The notes beneath the pieces are model-generated. The model was not told where the DNA came from. It saw only the letters and a program-made list of their open reading frames with translations, and searched no databases. 64,000 bases of DNA, from contig NZ_WODC01000001.1 of the NCBI RefSeq assembly GCF_009729555.1, positions 186,001 to 250,000 on the forward strand, given 5' to 3'. The translations under genes were made by a program, and so were the position numbers. Positions 56,335-64,000 of this stretch are shown piece after piece (the stretch's first letter is position 1; each line of letters starts with the position of its first letter). Origin of the DNA: Pseudodesulfovibrio alkaliphilus (GTDB lineage Bacteria > Desulfobacterota > Desulfovibrionia > Desulfovibrionales > Desulfovibrionaceae).

Positions 56335-56402
56335 CTCTATCCCGCGAAACGCTAGCCGAAAGTCAGCTCCCCGCCGGATTCGTCCACGGTGACGGAGGCG
56401 CC
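56335..56402. repeat. 68-bp direct repeat, copy A (3' end of fic)
   Basis: 67 of 68 bases match copy B at 57770-57837 (G at 56382 versus A at 57817). It contains 16 codons plus stop identical to the ClpB C-terminus (GASVTVDESGGELTFG) and 17 bp of downstream DNA. Confidence 0.95.
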
Positions 56403-57647
56403 TGTGTGCGTGAGCAAACCTTCTCCGACCCCCAAAAACGCGGCATACACACTATCAATGCTCTTACCCTGCACCGACCTGAAAGGCTTGTACCCCGACT
56501 CGCCCTTGACCAACAGGGATTCCGTGGCCAGACGGTCCAAATCCCTGCGTACCGTGTGCACACTCAATTGATCATAGACCACATTAAACGGAAACTCTTC
56601 CTTCATTGATCGGACGGTCATAACACCACCAGTCTTCTGCATCGCCAGGGCGACATTGAGTTGCCTCTTGTTGATTCTCCGCTTCTTAAAAAGAGATTCC
56701 GTCTTTTCCTTGAAGACAACACGTTCATAATCGCTGACAACCATCTTGAGAACTTCCGCAATACTCGCGCCAAAGCAGGCTAAGAATACATCAAGAAACG
56801 CATTGACTATTTTATCTCCGTCTTTCTGGCATATTCTGTAGGCTTCGTAGTACCGCTTATGAAATTGATTGTAATACCTGGATATCATCATGGGAGCATA
56901 ACGAATCCCGGATTTATGCAACAGGTACGCCTCAAGAAGGCGTGCCGTTCTCCCGTTTCCATCCCAAAAAGGATGAATCAGAGCCAGATGGTAATGGGCG
57001 AGGGCAGCTCGCACGATGGGGTCTACTGCAAGCAGTTCACTGGAGTTGATCCACTGGACGAGCCGCCCCATGAGTGTTTCAATATCCTCTTTCAATTTCG
57101 GCGGCTTGTAGATTCCGCCGGTTTCCCTGCTTCCGACCTTGATATCATGCACACTCGGAAATTGCCGCAACTCTCTATACTTCCCAGGCACATTGTACTT
57201 GTGCGCGATTCCTTCAGTCAAAATTCGATGAAATTCCTTGATCATTGCCTCGGAAATCAACGATCCATCGGGATTATCTAACTGCATCGCATCAAGGGCG
57301 GCATATGCCCGTCTGGCGTTGAGCAACTCCTGCTCTGCCTGACTTCGCTCCGGACTATCCTCTGGGCGGGCCAACACGGATTGTGCCTCGGCCTCACTCA
57401 GGGGGTTGCCCTCAATGACAACCGTCCCCCAAAGCCCACGCCGTTCAAGCTTCTGGATTTCGACAAGTACAGCGTCTCCAGCAGGAAGCATGCAGAGATT
57501 TTCATGTATAGACTTAATGCTGTCCATGACTTGCGCAATAGCATCGTCGTCATATCTGCGGCTGAAATGGAACCGATCCCCCCTGGTCAAGGTAACCACT
57601 TCGACGCGGCTGTCACCATCAAACTTGCTAGCCATTTTGCAACCCAT
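56352..57647 (-). CDS. fic: Fic-domain AMP-transferase-like protein with ClpB-derived tail
   Basis: 431 residues (possibly 427 from a second ATG). Catalytic Fic motif HPFWDGNGRTAR near residue 225. An N-terminal inhibitory motif of the (S/T)xxxE(G/N) type is seen in GTVVIEGNPLS near residue 78, so activity is probably self-restrained. A C-terminal winged-helix-like part (NKRQLNVALAMQ, SVHTVRRDLDRLATE) suggests DNA binding or autoregulation. The last 16 residues are the ClpB tail, from a duplicated segment. AT-rich codons and low-GC upstream DNA (TATACT at 57669-57664) mark it as acquired. Confidence 0.9.
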   Translation of the reverse strand: MGCKMASKFDGDSRVEVVTLTRGDRFHFSRRYDDDAIAQVMDSIKSIHENLCMLPAGDAVLVEIQKLERRGLWGTVVIEGNPLSEAEAQSVLARPEDSPERSQAEQELLNARRAYAALDAMQLDNPDGSLISEAMIKEFHRILTEGIAHKYNVPGKYRELRQFPSVHDIKVGSRETGGIYKPPKLKEDIETLMGRLVQWINSSELLAVDPIVRAALAHYHLALIHPFWDGNGRTARLLEAYLLHKSGIRYAPMMISRYYNQFHKRYYEAYRICQKDGDKIVNAFLDVFLACFGASIAEVLKMVVSDYERVVFKEKTESLFKKRRINKRQLNVALAMQKTGGVMTVRSMKEEFPFNVVYDQLSVHTVRRDLDRLATESLLVKGESGYKPFRSVQGKSIDSVYAAFLGVGEGLLTHTGASVTVDESGGELTFG

Positions 57648-57719
57648 AACTAACTAAATTTAAAGTATAAAACCATAATTCATTTTATCTTTTGCAACGA
57701 CACTTTGTTTCTCTATGCC

Positions 57720-57755
57720 AAAAAAAGGCGGAATAGGGAAGCCCCATTCCGCCTT
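57720..57755 (-). terminator. Intrinsic terminator of clpB
   Basis: Minus-strand stem AAGGCGGAAT/ATTCCGCCTT with inner GC pairs (GGG/CCC), followed by seven T. It separates clpB from fic. Confidence 0.92.
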
Positions 57756-57786
57756 CATATTTCGTTTGTCTCTATCCCGCGAAACG

Positions 57787-60384
<2,598 letters not shown>

Positions 60385-60473
60385 TCGCGGTCCTCCTTGC
60401 TCACCTATTCACCGGGACGGCCGGGCCGCGATGCCAACGGCTCGCGCCCGAAAACCCGGCATTGTCCGAGGGA

Positions 60474-60809
60474 TCAGACAAGCCGCCTGAGTTCCTCTAT
60501 TTCCTTTTCCAATTCCTCGATGCGCTCCAGCAGATCCACAATGATGGACCCGCCGTCAAAGGAGATGTCGAGGTCCTTGACCAGCCGCATCAGCTTGTGG
60601 ATGCGGTAGACATCGCGCAACCGGAAGAGATATTCCGAAGCCCCGGTGCGGGCCGGAGTAATCCAGCCGAGGTCGACCAGTTCCGCCACCTGGGACGGCT
60701 CGATGCTGGTCAGCTCCACCAGTTGGGTCCAGGCCACATACTCGCTACGCTCGGGCAGATTCAGGCCGGGCGAACGCATCATGATCTTTGCAAGGCGTTT
60801 GGTCGTCAT
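60474..60809 (-). CDS. cbpM: CbpM-like chaperone modulator (MerR-type)
   Basis: 111 residues. The helix-turn-helix-like part EYVAWTQLVELTSIEPSQV and WITPARTGASEYLFRLRDVYRIHKLMRLVKDLDI, with a Glu/Leu-rich C-terminal helix (LLERIEELEKEIEELRRL), fit CbpM, which binds and restrains CbpA. Between cbpA and clpB with 12 bp to cbpA. Confidence 0.85.
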   Translation of the reverse strand: MTTKRLAKIMMRSPGLNLPERSEYVAWTQLVELTSIEPSQVAELVDLGWITPARTGASEYLFRLRDVYRIHKLMRLVKDLDISFDGGSIIVDLLERIEELEKEIEELRRLV

Positions 60810-60821
60810 GATCGATATCCT

Positions 60822-61781
60822 CTAGAAATTCCTGGGCATAAAGGACGATGTCTCCTTGAGTTCCTCCCACAGCCGCCTCTCCTCGCCCGAGAGTCTGTCG
60901 GGCGACTGGATCATGATGCGCACAAACTGGTCTCCCCGCCGGGCGCCGCTTCCCAGCCCGCGCCCCTTGATGCGCAGCTTCTTGCCCGAGCCGATTCCCG
61001 GCGGAATCTTCATCTCCACCGGCCCGTCCAAAGTCGGGATGCGTACCGTGGCCCCGAGGGCGGCCTCCCAAGGAGCCAGCGGCAGATCAAGGACAATGTC
61101 GCTGTCCTTGACCTTGTAGAGATGATGCGGCACGAGCCTGATCCGCAGATACAAATCGCCCCTGGCCCCTCCGTTCATGCCGGGATTCCCTTGCCCGGCC
61201 AGTCGGATCTTCTGCCCGTCCTTGACCCCGGCGGGCACCTTGACCTCCAAGGTCTTGGTGGTCAGCCGCGGAATGTTGTCCGGCCCGGCCACCTGCTCCT
61301 GAAGCGTGATGGACTTGGCCCCGCCCTGATATGCCTCCTCAAGGGTCAGCTCGTACACGGCCTCGGAGTCGCTCCCGCGCCGTGGGCGCGAATGATACCC
61401 GGAACCTCCGAACCCCTGGGAATAACCACCCTGCTGGAAGCCGCCGCGGAAGCTGCCGCCGCCCCCACCGAAGATGGTCTCGAAAAAGTCCGAGAATCCG
61501 GCCCCGCCGCCAAAATTGACGTTCTCGTATCCCGGGGGAGGCTGAAAGTGCTGCCCGTGCTCCCAGTCCGAACCGAACTGGTCGTAGAGCTTGCGTTTCT
61601 TCTCGTCCTTGAGCACTTCGTAAGCCTCGTTGATCTCCTTGAACCGGCCCTCGGCAGCGGCGTCGTTGGGATTGAGGTCGGGATGGAACTTGCGGGCCAG
61701 CTTCTTGAAAGCCTTGCCGATCTCATCCTTGGTCGCGGACCGGGACACGCCAAGCAACTTGTAGTAGTCTTTGTATTCCAT
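60822..61781 (-). CDS. cbpA: CbpA-type DnaJ co-chaperone
   Basis: 319 residues. J-domain (YKDYYKLLGVSRSATKDEI, FHPDLNPND with HPD), then Gly/Phe-rich linker GGAGFSDFFETIFGGGGGSF and two C-terminal substrate-binding domains (VPAGVKDGQKIRLAGQGNPG, IPPGIGSGKKLRIKGRG); no zinc fingers, so CbpA rather than DnaJ. First gene of the heat-shock-type cbpA-cbpM-clpB operon. A TTGACA box is seen upstream at 61864-61859 with a weak -10. Confidence 0.95.
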   Translation of the reverse strand: MEYKDYYKLLGVSRSATKDEIGKAFKKLARKFHPDLNPNDAAAEGRFKEINEAYEVLKDEKKRKLYDQFGSDWEHGQHFQPPPGYENVNFGGGAGFSDFFETIFGGGGGSFRGGFQQGGYSQGFGGSGYHSRPRRGSDSEAVYELTLEEAYQGGAKSITLQEQVAGPDNIPRLTTKTLEVKVPAGVKDGQKIRLAGQGNPGMNGGARGDLYLRIRLVPHHLYKVKDSDIVLDLPLAPWEAALGATVRIPTLDGPVEMKIPPGIGSGKKLRIKGRGLGSGARRGDQFVRIMIQSPDRLSGEERRLWEELKETSSFMPRNF

Positions 61782-61930
61782 TGGACGGGAATTCCTCTGT
61801 TAGGAGAAAAAACATTTTATTGAATCAGGATTCTAAGGTAATATGCTTTCAGGTTGTGTCAAGAAAGGAACCGACCCGGACACGACATTTTTTCCACAAA
61901 GTTTTCCACAGGAGCCAAAGGAAGCCCTTG

Positions 61931-62488
61931 ATGCAACACCCCCGGAGAACCGTTCCCTGCCTCCTGCTTGTCGCCCTCGCCTTTGCCTGCGCGGCCTGGA
62001 CTCCCTGGGGAGCCGTGTACGGCAGCATCCGCGACGAACGCAGCGTGGCCGACCAGGCCGTGGACAAGAAGATTTCCCTGAGCATCAAAAAGGCCATGGC
62101 CGACCGCGACGCCAAGAAGGCTCTCAAGATCCATGTGTACTGCTTTCTACGCCATGTCTATCTGGTAGGAGCCATCGATGACCGGGACTTCCGCGACTTT
62201 GCCGCGGACTCCGCCCGGAAGACCGAGGGCGTCGATCAGGTTTACACCCACCTGGTGAATGAAACCGACACCCTGACCGATGATTTGGAGATCGCTGCCA
62301 GGGTTCGCGCCGCCCTCATCGCCGAGAAGCAGCTGAGTTCCACCCAGATCGAGACCGAGACCATGAACGGCGAAGTGGTCATGATCGGCATGGTCCGCAG
62401 CCAGGCGGACGCCCAGCTGGCGGTGCGCATCGCCCGGGGCGTCCAGGGCGTTCGCAAGGTGACATCCTATCTGATCCCGCCCAGATAG
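61931..62488 (+). CDS. Exported BON-domain protein
   Basis: 185 residues from ATG (MQHPRRTVPCLLLVALAFAC). Hydrophobic signal segment ends near AAWTPWGAVYG. Two BON-like units follow: SIKKAMADRDAKKALKIHVYC and VRAALIAEKQLSSTQIETETM, each with the GxV/HxYLxG pattern (VYLVGAIDD, VVMIGMVRS). BON domains bind phospholipid or polymers in the envelope; E. coli OsmY/DolP are relatives. Confidence 0.85.
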   Translation: MQHPRRTVPCLLLVALAFACAAWTPWGAVYGSIRDERSVADQAVDKKISLSIKKAMADRDAKKALKIHVYCFLRHVYLVGAIDDRDFRDFAADSARKTEGVDQVYTHLVNETDTLTDDLEIAARVRAALIAEKQLSSTQIETETMNGEVVMIGMVRSQADAQLAVRIARGVQGVRKVTSYLIPPR

Positions 62489-62525
62489 ACGCGACACAAC
62501 CATATCATTAAACAATGGAGAACTC

Positions 62526-63848
62526 GTGCCAAAAACCTGTGTCATGATCGTGCTCGACGGCCTGGGGGACCGGGCCCACGGCGAGCTTGGCCATCAAACC
62601 CCCTTGCAGGCGGCGCAGACCCCGACGCTGGACCGCCTCGCCGCCCTGGGCAGCGCCGGTCTGTATCACGCGGGCAAGCTGGGCCGTCCCATGCCCAGCG
62701 AAGACGCCCATTTCGCCATGTTCGGCTCGCCCAGAGCAGAGTTTCCCGGACGCGGACCGCTGGAGGCACTGGGGGCCGGGGTGAACCTGGACGGCGACGC
62801 CATTGCCATGCTCGCCCACTTCACCTGCGTGCTTGAATCCCTGGAGGGGCAGCTCATCGTCAAACACGACCGCATCTGCGGCACGCCTGACGAAATCGAC
62901 GCCTTCCACGCGGCTGTGGCCAACTATTCCCGCAACGGCATCGCCATCGACCTCCACCGCACCGGGGGCATGTCCAGCGTACTGACCATGCGCGGCGACG
63001 TGTCGCCATTCATCACCGATTCCAACCCCATGGCCGACGGCCGGTTCGTTTCTGCGCTACGCCCCCTGGCCTCCCACGCCGACGACCCGGCCGCCATACG
63101 CACGGCAGACGCTCTGACAGAGTATCTTCGCTGGGCCTACGCCCGGCTGTGCGACCTGCCGCAGAACAAGCAACGGGTGCGCCAGACCCTGCCCCCCATC
63201 AACGGGCTGGTCACCCAACGAGCCGGCAAGCTCAGCCAGGGCGTGTCCATGCGCGACCGCTTTGGCCTGCGCGGCCTGTCCATGGCCAGCGGCTTCATGT
63301 ACAAGGGTTTGGCAGCCTTTCTGGGGCTGGATTTCCGCAAGGTGCGCGACAGCCGGGACCCGGCCCGCGATCTGGCCGAACGGGTGCGGCTGGCCACCGA
63401 ATTTCTGGACCGCTACGACTTCATCCACATCCACCACAAGGCCGCCGACCGCGCCGCCCACACCAAGAGCCCCCGGGGCAAGGTCAAGGCCATCGAAGCC
63501 CTTGACCGCGGCCTGGGCGAGACCGTGGACCCGCTGTTGATGAATGAGGATGTTCTGCTGGTGGTGACTTCCGATCACTCCACCCCGAGCCGGGGTACAC
63601 TGATCCACTCGGGCGAGCCGGTGCCGGTCCTGTTCGCGGGCGAGGGGGTGCGCCGCGACGCTGTGGCCGCCTTCGACGAGACGGCGGTGGCGGCCGGCGC
63701 CCTGGGCCTGCTGCGCGGCGACGAGATGATGCACATGGTCCTCAATTATCTCGACCGCGCCCGCATGGAGGGCACCCACGACACACCCATGCCCCAGGAA
63801 TTCTGGCCCGGCGACTACGACCCCTTCCTGGTCCGGCCGGAGGGATGA
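62526..63848 (+). CDS. apgM: 2,3-bisphosphoglycerate-independent phosphoglycerate mutase, ApgM type
   Basis: 440 residues from GTG with GGAG upstream. Alkaline-phosphatase-superfamily mutase: metal-binding VMIVLDGLGDR at the start, QTPTLDRLAALGSAGLYHAG, phospho-acceptor Ser region PSEDAHFAMFG, and metal ligands in FIHIHHKAADRAAH and VTSDHSTPSR. It interconverts 3- and 2-phosphoglycerate in glycolysis/gluconeogenesis. 37 bp after the BON gene. Confidence 0.9.
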   Translation: MPKTCVMIVLDGLGDRAHGELGHQTPLQAAQTPTLDRLAALGSAGLYHAGKLGRPMPSEDAHFAMFGSPRAEFPGRGPLEALGAGVNLDGDAIAMLAHFTCVLESLEGQLIVKHDRICGTPDEIDAFHAAVANYSRNGIAIDLHRTGGMSSVLTMRGDVSPFITDSNPMADGRFVSALRPLASHADDPAAIRTADALTEYLRWAYARLCDLPQNKQRVRQTLPPINGLVTQRAGKLSQGVSMRDRFGLRGLSMASGFMYKGLAAFLGLDFRKVRDSRDPARDLAERVRLATEFLDRYDFIHIHHKAADRAAHTKSPRGKVKAIEALDRGLGETVDPLLMNEDVLLVVTSDHSTPSRGTLIHSGEPVPVLFAGEGVRRDAVAAFDETAVAAGALGLLRGDEMMHMVLNYLDRARMEGTHDTPMPQEFWPGDYDPFLVRPEG

Positions 63849-63891
63849 CGGGCGCGGTGGGTAAAAGCTGCTGAGAGAAGAGACAACAGGA

Positions 63892-63914
63892 CCGCGCCGG
63901 TTCACCCGGCGCGG
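63892..63914. terminator. Hairpin between convergent genes, possible terminator
   Basis: 9-bp stem CCGCGCCGG/CCGGCGCGG with loop TTCAC. No immediate U-run; a T6 tract follows 16 bp later on the plus strand. Confidence 0.4.
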
Positions 63915-63943
63915 CCCACGACAGCGCATGACTTTTTTGAGGA

Positions 63944-64000
63944 TCAGTCTTGCAACGCCAGCGTCCATTGACGCAGGAAGTCAGGATAGTCCAGCAAATC
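63944..64000 (-). CDS. 3' end of an unidentified gene (partial)
   Basis: Eighteen codons and a TGA on the minus strand, ending FLRQWTLALQD. Converges on apgM. Too short to identify; the frame is supported only by codon bias and the stop after a hairpin-bounded gap. Confidence 0.45.
   Translation of the reverse strand, partial: DLLDYPDFLRQWTLALQD

Overview
The window (about 63-65% GC by eye, with a few AT-rich patches) looks like the chromosome of an anaerobic, Gram-negative, motile deltaproteobacterium of the Desulfovibrio/Pseudodesulfovibrio type. This is inferred from the mix of hydrogenase maturation genes (hypD, hypE), anaerobic cobalamin genes (cbiK, cobI), Kdo/LPS genes, an ApgM-type phosphoglycerate mutase, a DUF4416 protein, a GrpE carrying a CPVC motif and several chemotaxis-type modules. 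No 16S rRNA or other taxonomic marker is present.

Layout. 1-2110 (minus): a translation operon, promoter, tRNA-Thr(UGU), tRNA-Tyr, tRNA-Gly, tRNA-Thr(GGU), tuf, rpmG, tRNA-Trp, start of secE; the tRNA-tuf order is that of the E. coli tufB operon. 2304-6581: a dus gene and a CheV-like gene, a shared terminator, then hypDE on the minus strand. 6582-7600: palindrome-rich DNA and a Gly/Arg-rich small protein. 7600-13140: a plus-strand operon for envelope and nucleotide synthesis (HD protein, ddl, waaA, kdsB, carA, TPR protein). 13286-18536: a 40-residue membrane peptide with its own terminator and a NadB/FrdA-like flavoprotein, then minus-strand gmhB, pdxA, Nudix, Sua5/YrdC and TrmH genes. 18700-21521: a signalling module made of a receiver protein, an Hpt-STAS protein and a CheA whose own P1 region looks degenerate. 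21854-28615: a BtuF-like binding protein, cobI, cbiK, a RACo-like ASKHA ferredoxin, Rsm22-like methyltransferase, lipB and lipA. 28674-31581: a Crp/Fnr-family regulator, a TTGA-N6-TCAA site, and a divergent operon (zinc ribbon, DsrE-like, ACR3/BASS permease, universal stress protein).

31687-41940: housekeeping genes, mostly on the minus strand (recJ, HDOD, TPR, pyrF, gmk, DUF370, yicC, DUF4416, mtaB, mnmA), with two TPR lipoproteins on the plus strand. 42094-48587: a C69 dipeptidase, an AT-rich FRG-domain gene, gatC/gatA and an LppC-like lipoprotein. 48692-51390: grpE-dnaK. 51543-56273: M29 aminopeptidase, YheT-like hydrolase, a two-gene unit with a CxxC...CxC toxin-like protein and a secreted partner, and a Bcr/CflA exporter. 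56335-61781: the cbpA-cbpM-clpB chaperone operon with a 1.4-kb fic unit at the clpB 3' end, flanked by 68-bp direct repeats. 61931-64000: BON-domain protein, phosphoglycerate mutase and the 3' end of a gene running off the window.

Most of the window is ordinary core genome. The most unusual points are the fic unit that duplicates the clpB tail (the Fic protein ends in the ClpB C-terminus), the split CheA/Hpt-STAS module, the Fnr-type-site/ACR3/DsrE operon, and three low-GC accessory patches (FRG, toxin-like pair, fic). Nothing here was checked against a database.
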